A DNA stretch of 64,000 nt from Bacteroidia bacterium (GCA_018402155.1 JAGYJG010000001.1:570198-634197), one strand, 5' to 3'; numbered from the stretch's first letter, positions 29,098 through 38,631 are shown. A program made the numbers and translations. Notes: generated from the letters alone by a model not told the origin.

Positions 29098-29101
29098 ATG
29101 A
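29060..29101 (+). CDS. Candidate 13-codon upstream ORF
   Basis: ATG at 29060 encodes MNLRSKLTNPKKR and stops at TGA 29099-29101, which overlaps the ATG of the next gene (ATGA). It is too short for a fold. The basic composition and exact stop-start overlap suggest translational coupling or a leader peptide. Translation is not proven. Confidence 0.35.
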   Translation: MNLRSKLTNPKKR

Positions 29102-29829
29102 ACATAAAACAATTAACATTCGGACTTCTGAGCATAGTCCTCATAAGTTTTACCTCCATAACGCACTATGACAATACCAAAGAAACTGAATCATATCCCG
29201 ATATAAAAATTGTGGGAGCGATGAAAAATGTGATGTGGAAAGGACAACTTGGTAGCAGCATAGACCTGGATACTATCTCAGATAAAAATGGACTTTATGG
29301 ACTGGGTCCTGTAAGCTATTTAGCAGGCGAATTACTCATAAATAACGGTAAAAGCTACGTGTCAAAAGTAACTTCAGATTCAACTATGTCCGTTGAAAAT
29401 ACCTTTAAAACATCAGCACCCTTTTTGGTGTATGGAAATGTAACCGAATGGAACGAAATGAACCTGCCTTCTGACGTTAAGACAATTCAGGAATTGGAAA
29501 AATTCATTGATAATAATACGACCGAGTTCAAAAGACCTTTTGCCTTTAAATTAATTGGCCAAGTCTCAAGTGCCATTATTCATATTCAAAACTTACCCAA
29601 AGGAGCAAAAGTGTCTTCGCCTGAGCAAGCACATCAAGGACAAACAAATTACCGTATTGCTAACGAGAACGCTGAAATAATTGGATTTTTCTCGACTGAA
29701 CATAAAGGAGTCTTCACACACCACGACTCATTTTTGCACATGCACTTGATAACAAAAGACGAAAGTAAAATGGGACATTTAGACAAATTAGAAATCGGAG
29801 AAATGAAGTTGTTCCTTCCTACAAAATAA
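29098..29829 (+). CDS. Exported alpha-acetolactate decarboxylase-like protein
   Basis: A 243-residue protein of the acetolactate decarboxylase family (acetolactate to acetoin). It shows GLYGLGPVSYLAGEL (66-80) with the conserved Glu78, and the zinc triad His214, His216 and His227 with the family spacing (HMH, then eleven residues on to H in MGH). Unlike the cytoplasmic enzymes it has an N-terminal hydrophobic signal (residues 5-20), so it is exported. The product of the classical reaction is made in the cytosol, so the periplasmic substrate is uncertain. Translation may be coupled to a 13-codon upstream frame. No acetolactate synthase is nearby. Confidence 0.82.
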   Translation: MNIKQLTFGLLSIVLISFTSITHYDNTKETESYPDIKIVGAMKNVMWKGQLGSSIDLDTISDKNGLYGLGPVSYLAGELLINNGKSYVSKVTSDSTMSVENTFKTSAPFLVYGNVTEWNEMNLPSDVKTIQELEKFIDNNTTEFKRPFAFKLIGQVSSAIIHIQNLPKGAKVSSPEQAHQGQTNYRIANENAEIIGFFSTEHKGVFTHHDSFLHMHLITKDESKMGHLDKLEIGEMKLFLPTK

Positions 29830-30137
29830 AAAAATACCGCCAACTAATTGTCTTCACCTTCCCTCACTTTTATTCGTGCGAAAAAAAACTTGAAAGTACT
29901 TAATTGAAAGTTCTTTGGTCTCCGCACCACTGGTCTTACTCCAAAATCTTCCGTCTTTTTGCAGCTGTCAAACCTTAATTGACAATTGTATAATCACTGC
30001 AGACACGATAGTGAAAATGACTATCTCATAGCCAAAAGCTACAAAAAAAACGGTATAGCCAAGGCAACAAAAGAGGCGGAAAGCGCCTACTGCAGCGCCG
30101 TTTTTAATTTACGTTTATTATATGCAAAAACAACTGA
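29830..30137. other. Intergenic region between decarboxylase-like gene and TDO gene
   Basis: About 310 bases between convergent genes. It contains a small GC-rich hairpin, GGCG-GAAAG-CGCC, at about 30076-30088, and GTCAA/TTGAC inverted repeats near 29970. I see no clear terminator or gene. Confidence 0.4.
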
Positions 30138-31112
30138 CTATAGTATTTTATAGGAAATCAGGTTGTCTATACCCCAGTTATCTAACTCATCTTTGCTCCA
30201 CAATTCTGGGAAAAAAATTCGTTTTTGGTATTTTGGTAGCATGTATTTGCGCCAGTCGCTGCCACCGGTAGCCTCCTCTACGGTACCGTCTGGTTTTGCC
30301 AGGTACTTGCCTGCTGCGTGGTAGTGTGCCATTACCCACCGCACATTCATCGTGTGGTCGTAGTGCCTCATTGCATTCAGTAGTTTTGGGTCTTTGCGTT
30401 GTTCTTCTGGTAGCGATTTAAATTTGGTCCACATATTGGTTTCGTTATATTTTTTCATAAAACGAATAAAATCTTTGCGGTATTTTTTTTCAAAATTACT
30501 GAGCAAAGCATTTTTTTTGCCGGTTTTGTGGTCTTTGCCCGCAGCCTGCCAATACAAGTGTTCAAAAGCGTGGCTAAACGGTGTGCTTCGGTCTATGGTA
30601 GTTCTATAACGATTGTCTATAAGATTGATCAACTCGGTACTAGCAAACTCTATTTTGCGGTATTGCGCGCTCTGAAAACCACTAGCCGGTGTCAGTGTAT
30701 GTCTGAATTTTTGGTATTGTTCTAAACTCATACCATCACCCATTACCTCAAAAGAAGAAGCGAGCACATCTACATACCGACTTACACGGTAGAGCTTTTC
30801 TGCAAAAAAATCTACGGTCAATTCAGTGTTGCTTGCTACTTGCTCTATCTCCCAAAGCATCATTTTAAAGAGAAGCTCATTTACCTGATGATACACTATA
30901 AATACCATCTCATCCGGATACTGGGTGCGCTGCTGTTGTAGGCTGAGCAGTGCATCTGTTTTTATGTAGTCCCAGTAGGTTATATAGTTGGCATGTAGCA
31001 GCCCTTCTAGGTGCGTGTCCAAGTCTTGCCCTGCCGCATCAAATTTTGCTTCCAACTGTTTTAGTAGATTTTCTCTATCCCTCATCACTGCAAAGTAAGG
31101 AATTTTTGGCAT
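30138..31112 (-). CDS. kynA: Tryptophan 2,3-dioxygenase
   Basis: A heme enzyme that opens the tryptophan ring to N-formylkynurenine, the first step of the kynurenine pathway. It has 324 residues. Family motifs are ITYWDYIKTDALLSLQ, the substrate-binding FIVYHQVNELLFKMMLWEIEQ, and RHTLTPASGFQSAQYRKIEF, where the Arg and Ser/Gly loop contact tryptophan. The heme-ligand His is in the C-terminal helix containing NVRWVMAHYHAAGKYL. The other kynurenine genes are not adjacent. A promoter-like CACATTTG ends two bases before the ATG. Confidence 0.95.
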   Translation of the reverse strand: MPKIPYFAVMRDRENLLKQLEAKFDAAGQDLDTHLEGLLHANYITYWDYIKTDALLSLQQQRTQYPDEMVFIVYHQVNELLFKMMLWEIEQVASNTELTVDFFAEKLYRVSRYVDVLASSFEVMGDGMSLEQYQKFRHTLTPASGFQSAQYRKIEFASTELINLIDNRYRTTIDRSTPFSHAFEHLYWQAAGKDHKTGKKNALLSNFEKKYRKDFIRFMKKYNETNMWTKFKSLPEEQRKDPKLLNAMRHYDHTMNVRWVMAHYHAAGKYLAKPDGTVEEATGGSDWRKYMLPKYQKRIFFPELWSKDELDNWGIDNLISYKIL

Positions 31113-31114
31113 TG

Positions 31115-31122
31115 CAAATGTG
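31115..31122 (-). promoter_or_regulatory. Putative -7 box CACATTTG before the TDO gene
   Basis: One mismatch to TAnnTTTG on the minus strand. It lies two bases before the ATG, which implies a leaderless message. Confidence 0.35.
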
Positions 31123-31397
31123 CCGATTTGTGCACACAGGTAGTCTGCTTTTTCAATGAACGAGACACAACTATAAAGAGACGATACGTCAACCTAGGGG
31201 ATAGGAAAGTTGAAATATCGATCTTACATTGGCAAGAAGTTGGTGGTTGCGATCATTTTTTATAGCTACTGGCGACTATACAAAAATATCTGCTGCCAAC
31301 GTGTCAAATTGAGCCATACCATAGGTAGAATAAATACGTACACTTATGACAAGCCAAAGATGTTTATTTAGTAATAATATCAGAGCATCAAAATGGG

Positions 31398-34300
31398 TTA
31401 CTCGTCTTCCGTTAGCGTAGAATTTTCCAAGGTGTTTTCTGACTCGGTTATTTGTGTTAGTTTTATTCGGCAAATATCTAGTAGCCCGTCGTCTTCCTTA
31501 TCGTAGTTATCTAGTATACTTTGCAATGTAGCTTTAGCCTGAAAAAGATCATCTTTTTTGAGGTATACATCACTCAATAAAATAAACCCTTTCACAACCC
31601 AAAACTCATAAGCCGAGTAGTTATCTTGAAGTGTATATACATTTGATACAGCACTGTCTAGCTCTCCTTGCTCGTATTCTATTAGAGCTCTTGTGTACAG
31701 AGCTTCGGCGGTTTTTTCACTTCTACTGTTCGCTATTACATAGTCAAAATGATACTTTGCACTACGCAGGTTAGAGTCTTTCAGCTGTATTTTGCCTAAA
31801 ATCATATTGGCTTCCACCAAATTTTCGGTAGGTACAGCCTCTATAGGGAGTATTTGGATTGCTTTTTTCTTTGCTAGTTGATACTCTTTTAGCAAATAGT
31901 AGGATTTTATTTGTCCCATTATGGCACTTATAAAAGTACTTTTAGACGCTGCCATAGGTTCCAACCGGGCGTAATAATCCACTGCTTTCGTATAGTTTTC
32001 TCGGTAAAAGTAAGTTCCAGAAAGTTTGATAAGCGCTTTTTCTGTAAACTCATTTACTCCCTGATTTACTACATATTGATAATGAGTAAGTGCCTCATCT
32101 TCGTTATCTGTATAAAAATCGCATTCTGCTTTAAAGTAGTGAGCAGGTAAAATAAAAAATCCGTTGTCACCAAACTTTTGTATATATCCACCCAATTCTT
32201 TACTCGCTCTAGTGTAGTTTGCACTGGTATATGTGCGTATAGCTTGTTGGTACACCACACTATCTTGATATGATAAACTAACGCTAGCTCCTGGTATAGT
32301 TTCTGCGTAGGCAAAGTACTCATTCGGACTGCCTTGGTTAGTATAAATTATTTCAATAAACGAGAGTGCCTCTTTGGCTTCTTTAGTTTTAGGAAAACGC
32401 TGGACTACGGTTTTGTAGTAGCCAAGAGCGGCATCATCACTACTTTGGTTGTAGCTCATTAAACCCAATTTTAAGTAGCTCTCGGGCAAAAATGGGGAGT
32501 AATCATGTTGTGATATAATTACATTAAAGAGGTTTTCTGCACTGCTAAAATCACCGATATTCATATATTCACGTGCTGTTTGAAAAAGTGCATCATCTAT
32601 ATAAATACTCTGTTTGAAATCTTTTGGAATTTTTTTAAGAACATTTATTTTTTCGGAATGACGTTCTTGTAAACCGTATAACATTCCTTGTTGAAATACT
32701 GCATAATCTGCATTTTTATAATTATTTCTGATAATAAATTCATATGCTTCTATTGCCGCATTGTACTGCCCATTTAGAAAATAACAGTCTGCCAAACGCT
32801 GAGCATTGTCTAAATAGATATCTTTATTTTCGTCTGAAAAGGTTTCATTTTTCTTGTATTGAGCAAAGTAGTTTTGGGCTTTTATGAAATCGTGTTTTTT
32901 GAAGTAACTGTATGCCAATGAATAGTAACCATAGGCTTTGCTTTGGCTTTTTATCTCACCGCTGCTGCTCATAAATCTATTCATTAAATTTATGCTTTCA
33001 TCATTGTCATTGGTCTTGTAGGCTATTTCAGCTCGCCAAAAGTAAGAGAGTGCGGCTAGTTTATTATCCTTAGGGTACCTCAGAGATTTTTGAAAAAACT
33101 CATCAGCACTTTCGTACTGCTTGTTGAGGTATAGCTCCTCTGCCCGGTGAAAAGTTAACTCTTGGTAAGCTCTTTTTGAGTCCTCATTCAAATTGCCTAT
33201 TTCTTCGAGAACAGCTATGGCAGCTTTATAATTTTTGGTGCTCAAAAAAATGTCAGCCATTAAACTTTTAGCAGCATTTGTATTTTCGGAATTAGGATAT
33301 TGGTCCAAAAAATCTTTGATTGCTCCTACAGCAGTGGTATTTTTTTGAAGTTCTGCAGCTAGTTTAGCGTAATTGAATAGTGCGAGTTCCCCAAGTTTTT
33401 TGTCGAAGTTTTTTCGCTTAGCTTCTGCAAATGCATTCAATGCGCGTTCTTTTTTGCCCGTATTGACATATGATACACCAATGTAGTAGTTGGCTGCTTG
33501 CCCCATAGCATTGTCCAGACTAGCTACCATTAAAAAGTATTGAGTAGACTTTTCGTAGCGTTTTGCCTCATAATTCGCAGAGGCAAACTGATAAATCTCT
33601 TCTGAGGTTAGCTCTTTTATATCTGCAGTATATTTATCAAAGTGTGTCAATGCAATGCTCTTATTGTTAAGTTGGTACTGTATTTTTCCCAAAAGTAGTT
33701 CAGTCTCATTCTGCTTGTTTTTGAGCTGTATGTTATTGACTATTTCAAAAGCTTTCTCATATTCTTCTTGTTCATAGTACATCTGTGCTATGTACAATTT
33801 CATTGTTTTAGGTCCTTTGTCACCTATTTTATTGAAGATAGCCATAGCGCAAGCATAGTCTTTTAGTATGTAGCACTGGTAGCCGTAGTAATAATTAGAT
33901 TCTACAGCATATTTTCCTGTGCCATTCATTACTTTTTTAAATTGATTCTTGGCTTGTTCATATTCCTCATTTTTAAAATAGGCGTATCCTGTTTTAAAAG
34001 CGAGCTCCTCACGCAGTGATTTTGGTATATCGGATTCTTTTACTTCTTCAAAAAATTTGAGCGATTTCGAAAATTTTTCCTTGTTGAAGTAGTACAACCC
34101 TAATTCAAAGTTTATCTCTGTGGTAAGTTCATGCTCTGGTTCTGCACGGAGCATTTTGCTTAAATCATTACTTGCGTTTTGTTTTTCTAATTTGAGGCGA
34201 GACAAATTAATGTACGCTCTAGATTCAAAATTATAATTTGGTTCGGGACGGGTAGCTAAAAATGCCTCAAACGTTTGAATAGCTGGCACATATTGTTGTT

Positions 34301-34433
34301 TTATGTACAGTGTTTTTGCTTGCTCAAAAAGCGATATTGAGGCAGTGTATTCACGGGTTTGTTGAGCGTTTGCCTGCTGCCAAAAGCAGAGGAGAATGGC
34401 TACTAAGCCAATAAACGGTAGTATTCTTTTCAT
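31398..34433 (-). CDS. Large exported tetratricopeptide-repeat protein
   Basis: A 1011-residue protein with a signal peptide ending QANAQ, then tandem TPR helices along nearly its whole length (recurring A-x3-F/Y-x2-AL...Y-P spacing, such as LGLYYFNKEKFSKSLKFFEEV, YYGYQCYILKDYACAMAIF). About 25 units can be counted loosely. It ends in an acidic tail. The likely role is a periplasmic or outer-membrane scaffold, as in other very long Bacteroidota TPR proteins. No enzymatic domain is visible. It stands alone, with 285 bases of gene-free sequence after it. Confidence 0.85.
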   Translation of the reverse strand: MKRILPFIGLVAILLCFWQQANAQQTREYTASISLFEQAKTLYIKQQYVPAIQTFEAFLATRPEPNYNFESRAYINLSRLKLEKQNASNDLSKMLRAEPEHELTTEINFELGLYYFNKEKFSKSLKFFEEVKESDIPKSLREELAFKTGYAYFKNEEYEQAKNQFKKVMNGTGKYAVESNYYYGYQCYILKDYACAMAIFNKIGDKGPKTMKLYIAQMYYEQEEYEKAFEIVNNIQLKNKQNETELLLGKIQYQLNNKSIALTHFDKYTADIKELTSEEIYQFASANYEAKRYEKSTQYFLMVASLDNAMGQAANYYIGVSYVNTGKKERALNAFAEAKRKNFDKKLGELALFNYAKLAAELQKNTTAVGAIKDFLDQYPNSENTNAAKSLMADIFLSTKNYKAAIAVLEEIGNLNEDSKRAYQELTFHRAEELYLNKQYESADEFFQKSLRYPKDNKLAALSYFWRAEIAYKTNDNDESINLMNRFMSSSGEIKSQSKAYGYYSLAYSYFKKHDFIKAQNYFAQYKKNETFSDENKDIYLDNAQRLADCYFLNGQYNAAIEAYEFIIRNNYKNADYAVFQQGMLYGLQERHSEKINVLKKIPKDFKQSIYIDDALFQTAREYMNIGDFSSAENLFNVIISQHDYSPFLPESYLKLGLMSYNQSSDDAALGYYKTVVQRFPKTKEAKEALSFIEIIYTNQGSPNEYFAYAETIPGASVSLSYQDSVVYQQAIRTYTSANYTRASKELGGYIQKFGDNGFFILPAHYFKAECDFYTDNEDEALTHYQYVVNQGVNEFTEKALIKLSGTYFYRENYTKAVDYYARLEPMAASKSTFISAIMGQIKSYYLLKEYQLAKKKAIQILPIEAVPTENLVEANMILGKIQLKDSNLRSAKYHFDYVIANSRSEKTAEALYTRALIEYEQGELDSAVSNVYTLQDNYSAYEFWVVKGFILLSDVYLKKDDLFQAKATLQSILDNYDKEDDGLLDICRIKLTQITESENTLENSTLTEDE

Positions 34434-34555
34434 GGGTTATCTAAACAAGCGCTTCAAAGGAACTATGTTTTTTGGTGATTTAGTATGCTAATTGCCCACA
34501 ATCTATTCAGTATGCTCTACGGTGTAGTTTTTTTTAAATATTCTAATTTTTTATG

Positions 34556-34585
34556 TTTTAAATAAAAACTGTAAGATTATATTCG
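34556..34585 (+). promoter_or_regulatory. tRNA-His promoter
   Basis: TTTT at 34556-34559, an 18-base spacer and TATATTCG at 34578-34585. The box is followed by CAGCC, similar to the DUF4399 gene promoter downstream. Confidence 0.4.
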
Positions 34586-34623
34586 CAGCCGCTTTTGAGA
34601 ACTATTCTCAAAATAGTAAAATG

Positions 34624-34697
34624 GTGGTTGTAGCTCAGTTGGTTAGAGCACTGGTTTGTGGTACCAGGGGTCGCCGGTTCGAGCCCGGTCTTCCACC
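34624..34697 (+). tRNA. tRNA-His (GTG anticodon)
   Basis: A full cloverleaf. The D arm is GCTC/GAGC, and the anticodon stem CTGGT/ACCAG encloses TTGTGGT with anticodon GTG at 34658-34660. The variable loop is five bases and the T arm is GCCGG-TTCGAGC-CCGGT. A G precedes position 1 (34623) and can pair with discriminator C73, the histidine identity element. CCA is not encoded. The acceptor stem has two adjacent T-T mismatches (5:68 and 6:67). Confidence 0.95.
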
Positions 34698-34708
34698 CTC
34701 ACTTATAT

Positions 34709-34741
34709 AAAAAGGTTTTCTACTCAAAGAAAACCTTTTTT
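34709..34741 (+). terminator. Intrinsic terminator after tRNA-His
   Basis: Perfect 12-base-pair stem AAAAAGGTTTTC / GAAAACCTTTTT with an eight-base loop, running directly into T residues 12 bases after the tRNA. Confidence 0.85.
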
Positions 34742-34838
34742 CTATATACAAAAAACCAATAGTCTATTACTCCTTTACGGTTTTTGGAAATACACTTCCA
34801 ACGGGGTGAGTTTTCTTTTTTTACCCCACAAATACTTG

Positions 34839-34846
34839 TACATTCG
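34839..34846 (+). promoter_or_regulatory. Putative -7 box TACATTCG before the DUF4399 gene
   Basis: TAnnTTCG variant ending five bases before the ATG, with a T-rich -33 region about 20 bases upstream. Confidence 0.4.
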
Positions 34847-34851
34847 CAGCT

Positions 34852-35316
34852 ATGAAATATACAATAATACTACTTACTATTATAGCATTTTACTCTTGTT
34901 CGCCTTCCGCCACCAAATCAAACGATTCGGCAGAAAATATAGCTACAGAAAACACTGATGGCTCTGTTGCCTTACTCGAAGATGGGAATGGAGTATCTTT
35001 TTTAAATATACAAGATGGGGCTACGCTGACCTCTCCATTTGTTTTAGAAATGGGAGTTTCAGGAATGCAAGTAGAACCAAAAGGTGCACCGCGTGAAGGA
35101 TACGGACACCACCACCTTTTAATAAATGATACTTTTGTGCCAGCAGGTATTGTAATTGTAGCAGACGAAACACATATACATTATGGTGGAGGACAAATAA
35201 ACGACTCTGTATACTTAAATCCCGGAACATATCAGCTGACCCTCCAATTTGCTGACGGTATGCATGTTTCTTATGGCAAAGAATGGTCAAAAACTATACA
35301 GGTTAGCGTAGAATAA
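34852..35316 (+). CDS. DUF4399 domain lipoprotein
   Basis: A 154-residue lipoprotein: the signal ends AFYSC with Cys16, followed by an acidic Ser/Thr-rich linker. The rest is one DUF4399 domain: GVSFLNIQDGATLTSP, the GHHHLLIND motif, then THIHYGGGQ and the LNPGTYQLTLQFADG strand. The clustered His residues (GHHH, HIH) could bind metal. The function of the family is not established. It is a single gene behind tRNA-His and its terminator. Confidence 0.85.
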   Translation: MKYTIILLTIIAFYSCSPSATKSNDSAENIATENTDGSVALLEDGNGVSFLNIQDGATLTSPFVLEMGVSGMQVEPKGAPREGYGHHHLLINDTFVPAGIVIVADETHIHYGGGQINDSVYLNPGTYQLTLQFADGMHVSYGKEWSKTIQVSVE

Positions 35317-35630
35317 AAAAAGCAAGCATTTTTGGTGAACTATATTCCGCTTTATAAGAGGTATAGTTTGCTCAAGGCCTCCGGTAAAGCAACTCATTTC
35401 TCAAAAGATAATCACATTTCTTTGATAAGAATAGTTGGTCTTCATTTAATGTTTTTCTTCTGAAATATTTTAGAGTACCTATTCTGTGGTATTCCAGTAT
35501 TTGTGACGTTTTTTAGGGTGGTATATGTGAAAAATCACCCTATATACAACCTTTGTTTTGAGATGTTTGTCGATAGACGCTTTGGTTTTTGAATAACAAT
35601 CGTTTTTTTGCACCCACAAATCAATATATA
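35317..35630. other. Intergenic region upstream of the M16 protease gene
   Basis: About 314 bases. It contains an inverted repeat at 35514-35542 (TAGGGTG, 15-base loop, CACCCTA) and a weaker one near 35337-35375 (AACTATA/TATAGTT). No gene was recognised. Confidence 0.4.
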
Positions 35631-38465
35631 ATGAAGAAATCAATACTTTTTTTTAATTTAATTTTAGCCGGACTTTTGGCTACTGCTCAGACTAGCTGGG
35701 AATTGGTAGAAAAAATAGAACCGACAGCAGACAAAGTAGTTATACCATACGAAAAATATAAACTACCGGGCAATGAGCTTACATTGGTTATCCACGAAGA
35801 CCACTCTGACCCTATAGTGCATGTGGAAGTAGCATACCACGTAGGAAGCGCAAGGGAAAGTATCCGAAATAGTGGTTTTGCTCACTTTTTTGAGCATATG
35901 ATGTTTCAAGGTTCTAAAAACATAGCAGACGAAGAACATTTTAAAATAATAAGCGAGTCAGGAGGTACCAATAATGCGTATACTTCTTTTGATAAAACGG
36001 TGTATCATCAAACTGCACCATCCAACATGACTGAGACCCTACTTTGGCTGGAGGCTGACAGAATGGGAACGCACCTTGAAGGGTTTACACAAGAAAAATT
36101 TGAAAACCAGCGAGATGCTGTAAAAAATGAGAAGAGACAACGCTACGATAACCAACCTTATGGAATGGTCAATGAAGTTCTCTTCAAATCCTTGTTTTCT
36201 AACCATCCGTATGAGTGGACACCGATTGGCTATGTAGATGATTTAGATATAGCTACATATGAAGACCTAAAAAATTTCTTTTTGAGATGGTATGGCCCTA
36301 ATAATGCTACACTCGTAGTATCGGGTGATGTTAATCCTGAGGAGGTTAAATTATGGGCTGAAAAATACTTTGAAGGAATACAAAAATGCCCCGAGGTAAG
36401 AAATATGTATCCTAAAAAGCCTCAACTTTCTATGGACTATTATGTAAAGACATATGACAATATATCAGCACCGCTTACCTTGATGGCTTTCCCAACGGTT
36501 CCAGAGTTTCACAAAGATGAAGCTGCTCTCGATATATTGGCTGAAATACTAGGTGGCGGAAATAACTCATTGCTTTATAAAAACCTAGAAAAAGAAGAAT
36601 TAGCCTTGCAGGCTGGAGCATTTCATAGTACATTAGAACTTGCAGGTATGATGGCGTTTCAGGTGGTTACCATGCCACAGATAGCTGGAGGCTTGCCACT
36701 GAATGAGGTAGAAGAAAAGCTGAGGGAAGCTATTGCTGAGTTTGAAACCAGAGGCGTGACAGACGAAGATTTAGAAATTACCAAAACCCAAGTTCTTGCT
36801 TCTACCTATGGATCTATGACCAGTATAGATGGAAAATCAGGGGTTTTGAGCCACTATGCTATGATGAAAGGAAACGGATACAATCTGCAAGATGATATAG
36901 ACAGATACAGCTCCGTTACCAAAGAAGACATCGTAAGAGTCTACAACAAATACATTAAAAATAAAAAATCTGTTATACTCACCGTAGAAAAAGAGCAGGA
37001 AAGAGATGAGGATGATGAAACACCTAAAAGTGTAAATCCACACGCCAATACACCCAAAGTGACAGATAAGCAGTATGAAGGATTGAGCTACACAGCTCCA
37101 AAAGATGATTTTGATAGAAGTGTAAGGCCTACCAAACCTACTGCTAAAGCCTTTACAATTCCGGATTTTTACGAAGAAAAATTTTCAAATGGGCTAAAAG
37201 TTATAGGCAATGAGAGCAACGAAGCTCCTCTAACTTATTTCTATATCGAAATGGAAGGTGGCCACCTGCTGGCATCAGACAAAAAAGTAGCTACAGGTAC
37301 AGCTATGATGACGGCGAGTATGATGGGAGAGGGCACCAAAAATTTGACTACAGAGGAGTTTTCCAGAGAGCTAGACAAACTTGGGAGCAGTATCAGTTTC
37401 AATAGTGGGACTTTTAGTTCGTCTGTTTTTGTAAGCTGCCTAGCTAGTAAGGTAGACGAAACACTTGCTTTGCTAAAAGACGCACTATTTGAACCAAGAT
37501 TTGATGAGAAAGATTTTAAACGTATCAAAGGTCAAATCATAGAAAACCTAAAATCACAAAAAAGCAACCCAAGTGTAATGGCCACAAAAGCGTGGAATAG
37601 CATTATGTATGAAGGTACAATTTTAGAAGAATATTACTATGGCAATTATAAATCGTTGAGTAAAATTGATTTAGATGATGTGAAGTTATTTTATGAAACC
37701 TACTACTCACCAAATATCAGTACGCTAGTGGTTTCCGGAGACATTACAAAAGAAGATGCATTAAGTAAATTGTCATTTTTGAAAGAGTGGAAAAATACCA
37801 ACGTAGCTATTCCTTCAATACCAGAATTGAAAATGCCAGCTACTACAACCGTTTATTTGATTGACAAACCTTATGCAGCACAAAGTACTATTTGGGCAGG
37901 TCACCCAGGTCCCAAGTTCGATTACAATGGAGATTATTTCAAAGCAGGTGTTATGAACTTTTCTTTGGGCGGGGCTTTCAATAGTAGAATAAATTTGAAC
38001 CTGCGCGAAGACAAAGGATACACCTATGGTGCAAGAGCTAGTTTTGGTGGAAACAAGCAATATGGTACGTACAGATTTGCCTCCGAGATAAAAAAAGAAG
38101 CAACAGACAGCGCTATCACTGAGTTGATGAAAGAAATACGCAACTTTGTAAACACAGGCATCACAGATGAGGAACTTGCGTTTACAAAAAGTGCAATTAC
38201 CTTGAGCGAGGCTTTGAATTATGAAACACCGTTTGATAAGCTAAACTTTTTGAGCCGAATAGCCGAATACGACTTGCCAAAGGACTATACTACACAGCAG
38301 GCTAGTATAGTAAACGAAATGACTAAGGCAGACATCAATGAAATGGCAAAAAAGATGCTCAAGCCAGATAATACCGTAATCATAGTAGTGGGCCACGCTT
38401 ACAAAATACGCGAAGGACTGGCAAACTTAGGCTATGGTAAACTCAAGGAAATTACCGTAGATTAA
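35631..38465 (+). CDS. Exported M16 family zinc metallopeptidase (two-domain)
   Basis: A 944-residue pitrilysin-family protease with a signal peptide ending ATAQ. The N-terminal half carries the inverted zinc motif HFFEH (85-89) with a downstream acidic helix (ENQRDAVKNEKR) supplying the third ligand. The C-terminal half is a second M16 fold lacking the zinc motif, as usual for full-length members. The frame also opens at a TTG 42 bases earlier, but ATG 35631 begins the signal peptide and is preferred. It probably degrades peptides in the periplasm. It is followed by a strong terminator. Confidence 0.92.
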   Translation: MKKSILFFNLILAGLLATAQTSWELVEKIEPTADKVVIPYEKYKLPGNELTLVIHEDHSDPIVHVEVAYHVGSARESIRNSGFAHFFEHMMFQGSKNIADEEHFKIISESGGTNNAYTSFDKTVYHQTAPSNMTETLLWLEADRMGTHLEGFTQEKFENQRDAVKNEKRQRYDNQPYGMVNEVLFKSLFSNHPYEWTPIGYVDDLDIATYEDLKNFFLRWYGPNNATLVVSGDVNPEEVKLWAEKYFEGIQKCPEVRNMYPKKPQLSMDYYVKTYDNISAPLTLMAFPTVPEFHKDEAALDILAEILGGGNNSLLYKNLEKEELALQAGAFHSTLELAGMMAFQVVTMPQIAGGLPLNEVEEKLREAIAEFETRGVTDEDLEITKTQVLASTYGSMTSIDGKSGVLSHYAMMKGNGYNLQDDIDRYSSVTKEDIVRVYNKYIKNKKSVILTVEKEQERDEDDETPKSVNPHANTPKVTDKQYEGLSYTAPKDDFDRSVRPTKPTAKAFTIPDFYEEKFSNGLKVIGNESNEAPLTYFYIEMEGGHLLASDKKVATGTAMMTASMMGEGTKNLTTEEFSRELDKLGSSISFNSGTFSSSVFVSCLASKVDETLALLKDALFEPRFDEKDFKRIKGQIIENLKSQKSNPSVMATKAWNSIMYEGTILEEYYYGNYKSLSKIDLDDVKLFYETYYSPNISTLVVSGDITKEDALSKLSFLKEWKNTNVAIPSIPELKMPATTTVYLIDKPYAAQSTIWAGHPGPKFDYNGDYFKAGVMNFSLGGAFNSRINLNLREDKGYTYGARASFGGNKQYGTYRFASEIKKEATDSAITELMKEIRNFVNTGITDEELAFTKSAITLSEALNYETPFDKLNFLSRIAEYDLPKDYTTQQASIVNEMTKADINEMAKKMLKPDNTVIIVVGHAYKIREGLANLGYGKLKEITVD

Positions 38466-38512
38466 GCTATTTTACTGGTGATTTAGTATCAAAAATCATC
38501 TTTATTTATTGT

Positions 38513-38549
38513 AACGGCCGACACATTCTGCAAGAATGTGTCGGCCGTT
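38513..38549 (+). terminator. Strong intrinsic terminator after the M16 protease gene
   Basis: Perfect 17-base-pair stem AACGGCCGACACATTCT / AGAATGTGTCGGCCGTT with loop GCA, ending in TTTTC. It is unusually GC-rich for this region. Confidence 0.85.
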
Positions 38550-38631
38550 TTCATGCAAGTCCGTGCTAGACTTTAGTAATCATTTTTCGACGTGCAAAAA
38601 CTTTTAGTGCACTAATTTAACAGGCAGTGTT

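Noticed and set aside
29972-29992. TTGACA and TATAAT near each other, resembling a sigma-70 promoter
   Set aside because: Only four bases separate them, not about 17, and Bacteroidota use a different promoter sequence.
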